NCBI GenBank assembly: GCA_002256485.1 | Contig: NNSG01000004.1 | Span: 124,001 to 188,000 of the forward strand | DNA length: 64,000 bases | Source of the DNA: Fidelibacterota bacterium 408169 | Lineage (GTDB): Bacteria > Fidelibacterota > Marinisomatia > Marinisomatales > TCS55 | Direction of reading: 5' to 3' | Shown here: positions 10,384-19,571 of the stretch, piece by piece | Numbering within the stretch: the first letter of the stretch is position 1 | Layout: each line of letters begins with the position of its first letter | Notes under the pieces: model-generated | Database searches by the model: none | What the model saw: the letters and a program-made list of their open reading frames with translations, nothing else | Told to the model about the DNA's origin: nothing | Program-made: the position numbers and the translations under genes

Positions 10384-11664
10384 ATGAAAAATACATCATT
10401 AATTATTATCTCATTATTTATAATAAGCTTTATTTATTCACAGGAAGAGGTAGAAATCGTATTTGAACACACAGCTGGTCCACAGGAATGAACAGTTCCT
10501 GCAGGAGTTACCGAAATACATGTTGATGCTATTGGGGCATCCGGCGAACAGGATAGATTTGGTTATAATACTCCAGGTAAAAGCGGTAGAGTTCAATGTA
10601 ATTTATATGTAAATCCTAGAGAAACATTGTACATTTATTGTGGTGGAGTTCCAATTTTTAATAGAGCTATAACTGGATATAATGGTGGAGGGCGCCCAGG
10701 TTTAGGCAGACCTTTTTCTGGAGGGGGTGGAGGAGGTTCTACTGATATAAGAATTGGAGGAACTACATTAGAACACAGAGTTATTGTCGCCGGTGGCGGA
10801 GGCGGTGCCGGTGGGGGAAATATAAATGGGATTAATGTTTTCGGTGGAGATGGCGGAGGAACTGAAGCTAATGATGGTAATGGGTATGGTTCCGACAGCA
10901 ATAAAGGTGGAGGAAAAGGTGGAACTCAATCTACGGGTGGTTCTGGTGGTTTTTCTTGGTTCTCGAATGCAGGTGATGGAGAATTTGGAATTGGAGGAAA
11001 TGCTGATTACCTTGATAATAGTTATATTGCCGGTGGTGGTGGCGGTGGCGGTTATTTTGGAGGTGGTGGTGGGATAGGTGCCCATCACATTAATAGTAAG
11101 GAATTTTTTGGTGGCGGCGGTGGTGGAAGCAGTTACACTGATCCGGACTTATGTACAAATGTAAATCACACTTTAGGATATGCCCACACATCGGGAAAAA
11201 TAACCATCAGATATCCAAAAGCCCGGATAACTTATGTTCCTGATGACAATTTTGAAGCCTACCTGGAAAGGATCGGCTTGGGTGACGGTGTAGAAGACAA
11301 CGACCATGTCTTGACAGAAAGGGTTGCTGAATTTGATGGGGAATTGACCATTTATAATCAAAACATATCTGATTTGACGGGAATTGAAGATTTTACAGCA
11401 TTAACACATTTACTTTGTCACAATAATCAGATAGAAGTGATTGATGTAAGCGAAAATGAGAATTTGATTTATCTCCTCTGCATGAATAACCCGCCTCTCC
11501 ATTCTGTAGATTTACGGAACGGGAATAATCACAATATGAACAATTTTCAGGCATTTGAAAATCCAAATCTGGAATGCATTTTTGTTGATAATTCATATTC
11601 TTTTCCAAGTTATTTTGAGCCAGAAAGATTGAATATTGACAGTAATGCTTCATTGTGTGATTGA
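10384..11664 (+). pseudogene. Secreted glycine-rich and leucine-rich-repeat-like surface protein interrupted by an in-frame TGA (10489-10491)
   Basis: ATG at 10384 begins a signal peptide MKNTSLIIISLFIISFIYSQ; same frame continues through TGA into TVPAGVTEIHVDAIGASG..., a Gly-rich domain, then VPDDNFEAYLERIGLGDG.../LTGIEDFTALTHLLCHNNQIEVIDVS LRR-like repeats to the stop at 11664. Confidence 0.75.
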
Positions 11665-11693
11665 GTTTAACAAATGAAACAGATTCGTAAGTT

Positions 11694-12626
11694 GTGGATA
11701 GAAAGTTGAAAAAAATTCTATTAATACTTTTTCCGTTGATGGTATTTATTAGCTGTGAAAAAGAAGAAGGGAAATTATCGTTTAAACACAATGGTGTCGT
11801 GAGGGAATATGTTGTTTCTTATCCGGAAAATACAGTGGAACCCTGTCCGTTAATCATTACTCTCCACAATTTTAACGGTAGTGCTTTATTCATCCAGGAA
11901 GTTAGTGAAATGGATGACTATGCACTGCCAAACAATATTGCTGTTGTATATCCAGAAGGGATAAGTAATTCCTGGAATGTAGGGACACCATGGAATAACA
12001 ATGAACATGATGATGTAGGCTTTATTGATGCACTCATAGATACTGTTGCCGGCCGTTACAAAATTGATCGAAACCGGGTGTATGCCTGTGGGTATTCTAA
12101 TGGAGGATATATGACCTATGAATTGGCCTGTCATTTAGCACATAAAATCACTGCCTTTGGTTCAATAGGAGGTAATTTTATGCTTAATGCAGACCAGATC
12201 TGCGATCAGGATCGCCTTGTACCCATCATTGACTTTAAAGGTACAGGTGACCCGTTTGTTGCTTATAATGTTCCTTTCCCCGGTCAATTTTCCGATGATG
12301 GTTCATTATTGATAAATGAGAATATTGCATATTGGAAAAAATTCAATGATTTAACTGATACATCCGTTGAATTCCTTGATGATCTTAATCAAGCTGACAG
12401 TACAACGGTCGAAAATATTATTTATTCAAATGAAAACCATCAAGCCAAATTTGTACATTATAAAATCATAAACGGTGGCCATCAATGGTTTGGTTCAAAA
12501 TTGGGTGATGATTATATTTCCTATATTGGCTTCAACAACCATGAAATACATGCAAGTGAAATTATGGTCAACTTCTTTTTAAACTACCAACTTTCAGATT
12601 TCACAATGAATGTTAATGACGATTAA
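11694..12626 (+). CDS. Esterase / poly(3-hydroxybutyrate) depolymerase-like lipoprotein (alpha/beta hydrolase)
   Basis: Lipobox-like LMVFISC; CPLIITLHNFNGSA, RVYACGYSNGGYMTYELACHLA (GxSxG-type), C-terminal NGGHQWFG. Confidence 0.8.
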   Translation: MDRKLKKILLILFPLMVFISCEKEEGKLSFKHNGVVREYVVSYPENTVEPCPLIITLHNFNGSALFIQEVSEMDDYALPNNIAVVYPEGISNSWNVGTPWNNNEHDDVGFIDALIDTVAGRYKIDRNRVYACGYSNGGYMTYELACHLAHKITAFGSIGGNFMLNADQICDQDRLVPIIDFKGTGDPFVAYNVPFPGQFSDDGSLLINENIAYWKKFNDLTDTSVEFLDDLNQADSTTVENIIYSNENHQAKFVHYKIINGGHQWFGSKLGDDYISYIGFNNHEIHASEIMVNFFLNYQLSDFTMNVNDD

Positions 12627-12665
12627 GAATATATCCTGAGCAGGCATTGTCAATTGCATTAACCA

Positions 12666-12986
12666 ATGGAAAAAATAAATTTAAATAAAATTCAAGACCA
12701 GGAAGTTGTCCCCGGCTTCCATCTTAAAGTGGTTCATTCTAAAAATATGACATTAACATATTGGAGAATAGAAGCTGCATCATCATTACCTGAACACTCC
12801 CACTTAAATGAACAAGTAACCAATATTATTGAAGGTGAATTTGAATTAACAGTTGATGGAAAAAGAGAGATTTTAAAACCTAATTCTGTTGTGGTGATTC
12901 CATCCAACTCTGTTCATTCCGGCAGAGCAATTACTGACTGTAAAATTATTGATGTTTTTTACCCGGTAAGAGATGATTACCGATAA
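12666..12986 (+). CDS. Cupin domain protein
   Basis: 106 aa; LPEHSHLNEQVTNIIEGEFELTVDGKREILKPNSVVVIPSNSVHSG. Confidence 0.9.
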   Translation: MEKINLNKIQDQEVVPGFHLKVVHSKNMTLTYWRIEAASSLPEHSHLNEQVTNIIEGEFELTVDGKREILKPNSVVVIPSNSVHSGRAITDCKIIDVFYPVRDDYR

Positions 12987-13052
12987 ATGTAACAGCTCTT
13001 GAAAATTATTCAGGTTTCATGATAAAATGAAATTGCACTGAGGAGTCACATA

Positions 13053-13295
13053 ATGGATATTCAAACAGTAACATTATTTTTCATGTGGTGTACTATTTTT
13101 AATGGAGTGATTCTGACATCTTGGATTATTATACTGAAACTCATTCCAGATTTGGTGTATCGTGCTCAAAATACCTGGTTTCCAATGCCCCGGGAAAAGT
13201 ATAATATAATCATGTATTCATTTATGGGTATTTTAAAGCTCCTCTTTTTTTTCTTTAATTTTATTCCTTATGTAGTTTTATTGATCATTGGATGA
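13053..13295 (+). CDS. Small membrane protein (resembles DUF6868)
   Basis: 80 aa, two predicted TM segments, MDIQTVTLFFMWCTIFNGVIL. Confidence 0.6.
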   Translation: MDIQTVTLFFMWCTIFNGVILTSWIIILKLIPDLVYRAQNTWFPMPREKYNIIMYSFMGILKLLFFFFNFIPYVVLLIIG

Positions 13296-13311
13296 CTAGG
13301 ATAAAGAAGAA

Positions 13312-13719
13312 ATGAACCCTAAAAGAGAGTTTTTTTACCGTGGATTATTTTTAGTCAGTGCTATTTATGATTTAGTGCTGGGAATTGTTTTTACATTTTT
13401 CTACTCATGGGCGTTTGGATTATTTGGTATCAGTGATCAATTACCGAAATTCGGAGGATTTCTCTCGCTGATTGGAGCGTTTCTTTTTGTTATCGGTATT
13501 GCCTACTGGCTTATTTACCGGGGAGATTTGTACAAAAACATTGACCTTATCACTGTGGGAACACTGTACAAACTGGCTTACTGTGCTATCGCATATACCT
13601 ATTTTGCAATTGGACTGATTCCCCATATCATTTTTGTGGCACTCTTTGGTATCATTGATTTGGTTATGTTCTTTTTCATGTTGGAATGCCTGTTATATTT
13701 AAAAAAGAATCCGAATTAA
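13312..13719 (+). CDS. Hypothetical four-TM membrane protein
   Basis: 135 aa, four hydrophobic segments, follows 13053-13295 gene by 16 nt. Confidence 0.6.
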   Translation: MNPKREFFYRGLFLVSAIYDLVLGIVFTFFYSWAFGLFGISDQLPKFGGFLSLIGAFLFVIGIAYWLIYRGDLYKNIDLITVGTLYKLAYCAIAYTYFAIGLIPHIIFVALFGIIDLVMFFFMLECLLYLKKNPN

Positions 13720-13770
13720 ATTCAATCTGAATTGTCTGTCGTACAATCGCGAATCACTACCAATCACCGC

Positions 13771-13794
13771 TCACCAGTCACCAGTCACCAGTCA
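13771..13794. repeat. Heptanucleotide tandem repeat (TCACCAG)x3 plus partial unit
   Basis: tcaccag tcaccag tcaccag tca, preceded by degenerate units caatcaccgctcaccag; abuts the nadK stop codon. Confidence 0.85.
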
Positions 13795-14682
13795 TTCCCC
13801 CCGTCTCCCCCAGCCCATTTTTTTGCTTAATACATCAAAATAATTTGTATCTGAAAAAATAATCATCTGTGTTTTATAGCTCGCTTTGCGGATTATTACT
13901 TTGGCATGCAATTCTAATGATGCCTGCACTTGTCCATCTACAGCCAATCCCAAACCGCCTGCTTGATTATCAGCAAATGTGATTTCGATCGTTTTATCAT
14001 CAGGTAGAACAATTGGTCGTAATGTTAAAGTATGGGGACAAATAGGCGTAACAACCATGGCATCCAGGCTGGGCATAACAATGGGCCCGCCTGCAGATAG
14101 TGAATATGCAGTGGAACCAGTGGGTGTGGATACGATCAAACCATCTGCTTTATAATTGGCTACATGATTTCCATTTGCTTTTAACTCGCAATTAACCATA
14201 CGGTGGGAAGAACCGCGGTCGATGGTTATATCATTTAGAGCATGAAATATTTGAGGGTTATCTCCGTTTTGCACTGTGCATTCTAAGACCATGCGTTCAA
14301 GAATTTCACAATCCTCGGAAGCGACACGATCCAGTTTTTCAAACATATCTTCTGTGGTCACTTCAGCCAAAAATCCTAACTCCCCTAAATGAATGCCTAA
14401 AATGGGTGTTTTTCTGTTTCCCACTGCCCGCGACAAAGCAAGTAATGTTCCATCACCACCGAGAGATAGAATAAAATCCAATTGTTTAAAATCGTCTGCA
14501 TATTCAATTATACTATAATCAAAATCCAGTTTCTCATCCACTTTGGCGATAATACGCGTCGTTAAAAAAATTTCTAATTCGCGATTTTTTGCCCAGTTCG
14601 CAATTGAGGGAAGCAAATCCCAAAAGGCCGACTTTTCTGTATTTCCCCAGATGCCAATCCGTTTTGGTTTGCCGGACTGCAT
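13792..14682 (-). CDS. nadK: NAD kinase
   Basis: 296 aa; LSLGGDGTLLALSR, HLGELGFLAEV, ADGLIVSTPTGSTAYSLSAGGPIV. Confidence 0.95.
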   Translation of the reverse strand: MQSGKPKRIGIWGNTEKSAFWDLLPSIANWAKNRELEIFLTTRIIAKVDEKLDFDYSIIEYADDFKQLDFILSLGGDGTLLALSRAVGNRKTPILGIHLGELGFLAEVTTEDMFEKLDRVASEDCEILERMVLECTVQNGDNPQIFHALNDITIDRGSSHRMVNCELKANGNHVANYKADGLIVSTPTGSTAYSLSAGGPIVMPSLDAMVVTPICPHTLTLRPIVLPDDKTIEITFADNQAGGLGLAVDGQVQASLELHAKVIIRKASYKTQMIIFSDTNYFDVLSKKMGWGRRGE

Positions 14683-14891
14683 TATTTATCCTTGCCCAAC
14701 TTATCCATAAGTTCACTGACCTTTTGTTCTGCTCCAGACAATTGACCGCGTAACTGTTCAGAAAGTTTGACACCTTCTTCAAATAATGTTAAACTTTTTT
14801 CCAGCTTCATATCTTCCGATTCCATTTCCCGGACAATTTCTTCCAAGCGCTGAAATAATTCTTCAAATGATTTTTCGTTAGTCATAATCAA
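14682..14891 (-). CDS. xseB: Exodeoxyribonuclease VII small subunit
   Basis: 69 aa; FEELFQRLEEIVREMES...LEKSLTLFEEGVKLSEQL; adjacent to xseA. Confidence 0.93.
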   Translation of the reverse strand: MIMTNEKSFEELFQRLEEIVREMESEDMKLEKSLTLFEEGVKLSEQLRGQLSGAEQKVSELMDKLGKDK

Positions 14892-14893
14892 AT

Positions 14894-16114
14894 TTACACT
14901 TTCTTTTGATGTGTGTTTGTATTCTTTTCTTTACGGGCCAATATGATACCTTTTGCGAGTTGCAGGTTAAACAATTCTCCTGTTTTTAATTCATCTGGGC
15001 TGTGGATAATTCTACCGGAATCAGCAGTCGCAATGGCATATCCCCTGTTCATAATACTCTTCGGGTTTAAAACAGACAATTCTGCTTGGAGTGTTTCTAA
15101 CTGTCCAAATCGTGATTGCAGTTTCATCAAAATTGATTGTTTCAATGCAGTATATAAATGGGTATTAAGATCAGTCATGCGATTGATAAATGCATCCGGT
15201 CGCTGGAGGGCAAAACGATCTTGTATATGATCCATCTTTTGCCAAAAATATTCCAGTTTATGTTCTAATAATATTGCTATTTTTTCATCTTTCGCCATTA
15301 AAGTTTGAGTCAATTCTTCTATACTCGGTGCTGCCAATTCTGCCGCTGCAGAGGGTGTTGGTGCCCGAAGGTCAGCGACTAAATCAGCAATCGTTGTGTC
15401 TGTTTCATGACCTACAGCAGAGATTGTGGGCGTTTGGCAATCAAAAATAGCACGGGCAACCTTTTCCTCATTGAACGGCCAGAGGTCTTCTAGCGACCCG
15501 CCGCCGCGCCCGAAAATGATTAAATCTGGTTTACCGTTTGTATCCATTTCCTGAATTGCACGAACAATATCAGCAGCAGCTTCATCACCTTGGACAAGCG
15601 TCGGTCGCAGAATTAATTTCACGTAGGGTGCCCGACGACCCAAAACGTTTATCATATCCTTAACTGCCGCACCGGTTTTAGAAGTGATTACTCCAATCGT
15701 TTCCGGTATTTTAGGCAATGGTTTTTTGAATTCATCATCAAAAAGACCTTCGGTTGACAATTTTTTCTTCAATGCTTCAAATGCTAGAAATAACGTCCCT
15801 AAACCCGCTGGTTCCAATCGAGTCGCAATTAATTGATATTGACCTCGAGGAGCATATACAGAAATCCTGCCACTAAGTAACACTTTCATTCCATTTTCCG
15901 GTTTGAAGCGTAAATACTGATTATTTCCTTTAAACATAGCAGACCGGATTTCGGATTCATCGTCCTTTAGTGTAAAATACATGTGACCTGATGAATGGTG
16001 TATAAAATTGGAGATTTCCCCCTCAACCCATAGTTGGGAAAACGAGCCTTCCAGAATTTCTTTTATTTGCCGGGTTAATTCGCCGACAGATATAGCTGAA
16101 CTATTTTCAATCAT
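14894..16114 (-). CDS. xseA: Exodeoxyribonuclease VII large subunit
   Basis: VGELTRQIKEILEGSFSQLWVEGEISNF, GRGGGSLEDLWPFNEE, DLRAPTPSAAAE; start refined from 16159 to 16114 (ATGA overlap with upstream stop at 16111). Confidence 0.95.
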   Translation of the reverse strand: MIENSSAISVGELTRQIKEILEGSFSQLWVEGEISNFIHHSSGHMYFTLKDDESEIRSAMFKGNNQYLRFKPENGMKVLLSGRISVYAPRGQYQLIATRLEPAGLGTLFLAFEALKKKLSTEGLFDDEFKKPLPKIPETIGVITSKTGAAVKDMINVLGRRAPYVKLILRPTLVQGDEAAADIVRAIQEMDTNGKPDLIIFGRGGGSLEDLWPFNEEKVARAIFDCQTPTISAVGHETDTTIADLVADLRAPTPSAAAELAAPSIEELTQTLMAKDEKIAILLEHKLEYFWQKMDHIQDRFALQRPDAFINRMTDLNTHLYTALKQSILMKLQSRFGQLETLQAELSVLNPKSIMNRGYAIATADSGRIIHSPDELKTGELFNLQLAKGIILARKEKNTNTHQKKV

Positions 16115-16974
16115 TTTGGTGGTTCCGGTTCTCCGGCTGCCAGCCAGCATGAATACCAATACGATGCAACCAAAACAGCTGCCTGTCCTAAACGATCATG
16201 GACAACATCTTCAGTCTCGGCATAAAGCAATTTTAAATAACGATCTTCAAAATGGAGAATTTTATATGTACTTAATTGTGTAGCTTGTTCAGAAGTCAAG
16301 TGCTTGCGGGCGATGGAATCGGCACGAAGTAAACGAGGATAAACACTGAAAGATTCCCTGGTAATATTTAATGCAGATTCAATGAAGTTATCAATTTTTT
16401 GAACTTGCCCAACAGGTTCAAATTCGAGAATAAGTTCATCCACCATACGCGATTCCCAACGAAAATGGATTCCATCATTTCCTGTTAATTGACCGTTATA
16501 ATTTGCACACGTGTGGAGGGGCATATGAAGATCCGCAACGTAATGGCCTAAATGACCCATATAATAAAGTGCTTCATCCCAACGGTCGGCCTTCATCATT
16601 TTTATAAGGACATTTGCTGTTTCATCAATGGACCATGGAGCCATACCCCATTGCTTTATATTGTCTTGGCCAAAACGATTAACCAGTTCTTCATAAGCTA
16701 TGTTTAAATCATCAAAGGGATATGAAGTATATAAATCAGCATCAATAAAATGCCGATGAAATTCATCATGGTGAATATCTTTGATGAAATCGGCTACGGG
16801 CGCATACAGTGCCAAATCATCAGCATGAGATTTTGTATACAATCCAAGTTCGCCCTCCAAAATATGAGCCGCCTTGTCATTTATACGTTTATGGACATCA
16901 TACCCCCAACCCCAAATTAGACTTGTGAATATTAGGGGAAAAATCCAGCGCAATACCTGTGTGTTACGCCCCAT
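16111..16974 (-). CDS. Secreted S1/P1-nuclease / zinc phospholipase C-like protein
   Basis: WGYDVHKRINDKAA, H/D-rich HFIDADLY, YYMGHLGHYVADLHMPLHTCANYNGQLTGNDGIHFRWESRMVDE; start refined from 17025 to 16974 (MGRNTQVLRWIFPLIFTSLIWG signal peptide). Confidence 0.75.
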   Translation of the reverse strand: MGRNTQVLRWIFPLIFTSLIWGWGYDVHKRINDKAAHILEGELGLYTKSHADDLALYAPVADFIKDIHHDEFHRHFIDADLYTSYPFDDLNIAYEELVNRFGQDNIKQWGMAPWSIDETANVLIKMMKADRWDEALYYMGHLGHYVADLHMPLHTCANYNGQLTGNDGIHFRWESRMVDELILEFEPVGQVQKIDNFIESALNITRESFSVYPRLLRADSIARKHLTSEQATQLSTYKILHFEDRYLKLLYAETEDVVHDRLGQAAVLVASYWYSCWLAAGEPEPPK

Positions 16975-16993
16975 GGACTTTCTAACCTCTTCG

Positions 16994-17089
16994 TTAAACT
17001 TTCTTTTTCTTATGTCGATTAGCACGCAAGCGCTTTTTTCGCTTATGCGTATTCATCTTCCGCTTCTTACGTTTTTTTCCGCAGGGCAT
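16994..17089 (-). CDS. 31-aa very basic AURKAIP1/COX24 (mS38-like) small ribosome-associated protein
   Basis: Reverse-strand ORF MPCGKKRKKRKMNTHKRKKRLRANRHKKKKV, read manually; matches the style of Bacteroidota COX24-domain mini-proteins; absent from the ORF track. Confidence 0.8.
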   Translation of the reverse strand: MPCGKKRKKRKMNTHKRKKRLRANRHKKKKV

Positions 17090-17098
17090 TCGTTACTT

Positions 17099-17389
17099 TC
17101 AATTTCTGGTTAATGAATCATTTACGCGTTCCCGCATATGTTTTGCAGGCTTAAATGTAGGTGCATTTCTTTCAGGCAAATAAATCGTTTCACCTGTTCC
17201 TGGATTACGTGCTTTTTTCGGTTTGCGGTGTTTAACACCAAATGTTCCGAACCCACGTAACTCAACGCGTTCATTTTTTGCCAGGGACTCAATAATGGCG
17301 GTCATAACACCGTTCATTATGGTTTCTGTTTCCACTTTAGTTAATCCCGTCGCTTCTGATACTTGATCAATTATATCCTGTTTAGTCAT
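17099..17389 (-). CDS. HU/IHF family DNA-binding protein
   Basis: MTKQDIIDQVSEATGLTKVETETIMNGVM..., RVELRGFGTFGVKHRKPKKARNPGTGE; start refined to 17389. Confidence 0.95.
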   Translation of the reverse strand: MTKQDIIDQVSEATGLTKVETETIMNGVMTAIIESLAKNERVELRGFGTFGVKHRKPKKARNPGTGETIYLPERNAPTFKPAKHMRERVNDSLTRN

Positions 17390-17416
17390 GGTTCTTCTCC
17401 GAGACAAGGTTAAGGA

Positions 17417-19048
17417 TTATCCTTGTTTCACCCATAAAACAAGTTTTTGTCCGGGGTATATATATTGCCCGTAAGATAAATTATTCCAACGTCTGATCTT
17501 CCCGGCTCTCGTGCCGTAATCTTCTGCAATATGCCCCAATGTATCCCCTTTTCTCACTGTATATACTACTTTAATATGTCCTGCGGGGCCATCTTGAGAA
17601 GCATAAGCTCCTCGTATAGGAATTGTTAATTTTTGTCCAATTTTAATCTTATGCCTGTTTCTAATTTTATTGACAGCTGCCACATCGTGAATAGACACTT
17701 TATATTTTTTTGAAATTGTAGATAAGCTTTCTCCTCGTCGAACCTTGTGTACAATATACTGAGGCGCAAAGCGCTGGTCCATAGGAAGAGCATTAAAATT
17801 AGCTGAAAACCGACTTTCAGTTCCTTTCGGTATTCGAAGATCATATGACCCGTTTTGTGGTGTAGCAGATTGGCGTAATTCAGGATTATAGTATTGTAAT
17901 GTTTTTAAACTAACACCCACTGAACGGGCTAAAACGGACAGGTCTGCACTTTTTTCCAATTCAACATAATCGAATTCAAAGGGGGTTTTGCTTTTTGAAG
18001 AATGAGCGACAAACCCATATTCTTCCGGATTTCTGGTGATAATAGCCGCTGCCAAGTAATATGGAATATAATTTCGTGTTTCTCTGGGAAGAGAATGGAG
18101 CTGCCAGAAATCGGATGTCTGGTGCAAGCGAATGGCCCGATGAATACGCCCTGAACCGGAATTATAGGCTGCCAGCGCCAAGTACCAGTGATCAAATTCA
18201 GCAAATAAATCTTTTAAATGAGCACAGGCAGCATAGGTTGCTTTGATAGGATCACGACGTTCATCCACGTACCAGTCACGTTTCAGTCCATACATTTTTC
18301 CTGTGGAGTATACAAACTGCCACATACCTGAAGCACTGGCCTTGGAAAATGCTTTGGGATTTAGACCAGATTCAATCATTGCCAAGTTTATCAATTCTTC
18401 AGGGAGTTCCTGTTCATCCAAAATGTCCTTAATCAAGTCACCATATTCTGGTAAACGATCCAACCAGATTTGAAATTGTTTCTGACCCTTGGTTTGAAAA
18501 TATTTAATATACTGGTCTACTGTTTTGGTGCGAACCAAGGGAATATGTCCATCTCGGTCATCTACAACTATAAATTTGCTGTTTCCCATTTCCATTTCAA
18601 CAGGAATCGTAGTATCATCAATCATTTGCCGTGCATAGGCAGCGGAAATGGGTGCTTCTGATAATTCAAGAGTATGGAGTCGTTTGGTATATATGTCATC
18701 TAAAGACGCAATAAATCGATCGAATTCTTCTTGGTCTGCATCCGTTTTTTCGCCCAGTTGATCCGCTTCTCCCAGAAGATCATAAATACGATCCAGGTAA
18801 TAAATTACTTCCAATGTATCTTTATATACATCGGCAATCATAGCTTCTGTCAATAACACTTTTACATCCAGTAACAATTGTGGCAGGCGATTTACAGACC
18901 CATCACCATTAGAATAAACGGTATTTGTAAACCCACTATTTACTTTACTTTCCATCTCTTCAGAATTAGCGACAGTCGAATCTTGGGCAAGTAGGGACAT
19001 CACCAAGATATTCAGTGTAAGAAATATTCGTGTAAATTCTTTAATCAT
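17417..19048 (-). CDS. Lytic transglycosylase with two LysM domains (MltD-like)
   Basis: INLAMIESGLNPKAFSKASASGMWQFVYSTGKMYGL, ALAAYNSGSGRIHRAI; LysM YIVHKVRRGESLSTISKKYKVS and YTVRKGDTLGHIAEDYG. Confidence 0.93.
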   Translation of the reverse strand: MIKEFTRIFLTLNILVMSLLAQDSTVANSEEMESKVNSGFTNTVYSNGDGSVNRLPQLLLDVKVLLTEAMIADVYKDTLEVIYYLDRIYDLLGEADQLGEKTDADQEEFDRFIASLDDIYTKRLHTLELSEAPISAAYARQMIDDTTIPVEMEMGNSKFIVVDDRDGHIPLVRTKTVDQYIKYFQTKGQKQFQIWLDRLPEYGDLIKDILDEQELPEELINLAMIESGLNPKAFSKASASGMWQFVYSTGKMYGLKRDWYVDERRDPIKATYAACAHLKDLFAEFDHWYLALAAYNSGSGRIHRAIRLHQTSDFWQLHSLPRETRNYIPYYLAAAIITRNPEEYGFVAHSSKSKTPFEFDYVELEKSADLSVLARSVGVSLKTLQYYNPELRQSATPQNGSYDLRIPKGTESRFSANFNALPMDQRFAPQYIVHKVRRGESLSTISKKYKVSIHDVAAVNKIRNRHKIKIGQKLTIPIRGAYASQDGPAGHIKVVYTVRKGDTLGHIAEDYGTRAGKIRRWNNLSYGQYIYPGQKLVLWVKQG

Positions 19049-19097
19049 AAGGTTTTAGAGCAAATTTTGGAAGGCGAAATTAGACTTAACACAGGGG

Positions 19098-19571
19098 TCA
19101 GTCAAGTGCTTTAGATGATAAAATCCTGGAAATTATATTTGACGTACTGGCCCCTTCCACGAAAGGAATTATTATAATTTCTCCACCATGTGCCAATACA
19201 GTATCTCGCCCTACAATCTCATCTTCGTCATAATCACCACCTTTTATTAATATATCTGGTAAAAGTTCACCAATTAATTCAGCTGGTGTATCTTCATCAA
19301 AAATGACAACTTCATCCACACATGAAAGGGCAGTTAATATTGCCCTTCTATCCTGTTCATTTTGAAAAGGTCGAGAGTTTCCTTTTAATTTTCTCACTGA
19401 AATATCACTGTTTAAACCAATAATCAGTTTATCCCCTGCTGCTTTGGCAGCTTCCAAATAATCCACATGGCCGCGATGTAAAATATCAAAACAGCCATTT
19501 GTAAATACAACTTTATGTCCATCTTCCTGCCAACGAATGACCAGGTTTTTTGCTTCAGTTCTTGACAGCAT
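19098..19571 (-). CDS. rfaE2: D-glycero-beta-D-manno-heptose 1-phosphate adenylyltransferase-like nucleotidyltransferase
   Basis: VFTNGCFDILHRGHVDYLEAAKAAGDKLIIGLNSDISVRKLKG; ILIKGGDYDEDEIVG. Confidence 0.9.
   Translation of the reverse strand: MLSRTEAKNLVIRWQEDGHKVVFTNGCFDILHRGHVDYLEAAKAAGDKLIIGLNSDISVRKLKGNSRPFQNEQDRRAILTALSCVDEVVIFDEDTPAELIGELLPDILIKGGDYDEDEIVGRDTVLAHGGEIIIIPFVEGASTSNIISRILSSKALD

Noticed and set aside
10489-10491. Genetic code reassignment (TGA=Trp) or selenocysteine as explanation for the in-frame TGA
   Set aside because: Other genes in the window end in TGA (e.g. nadK, the 26123-27136 oxidoreductase, the HNH gene) and Trp is encoded by TGG elsewhere; the residue expected from homologue style is Trp, not Cys/Sec, so reassignment or Sec insertion is unlikely
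10635-11088. Antisense Pro-rich and Thr/Ile-rich ORFs and the alternative plus-strand ORF 10826-11077
   Set aside because: They are shadow frames of the GGN-repeat coding region of the Gly-rich gene
16115-16159. N-terminal extension of the xseA ORF (MVFMLAGSRRTGTTK)
   Set aside because: Overlaps the end of the upstream gene; the ATG at 16114 in an ATGA overlap fits ExoVII large-subunit starts better
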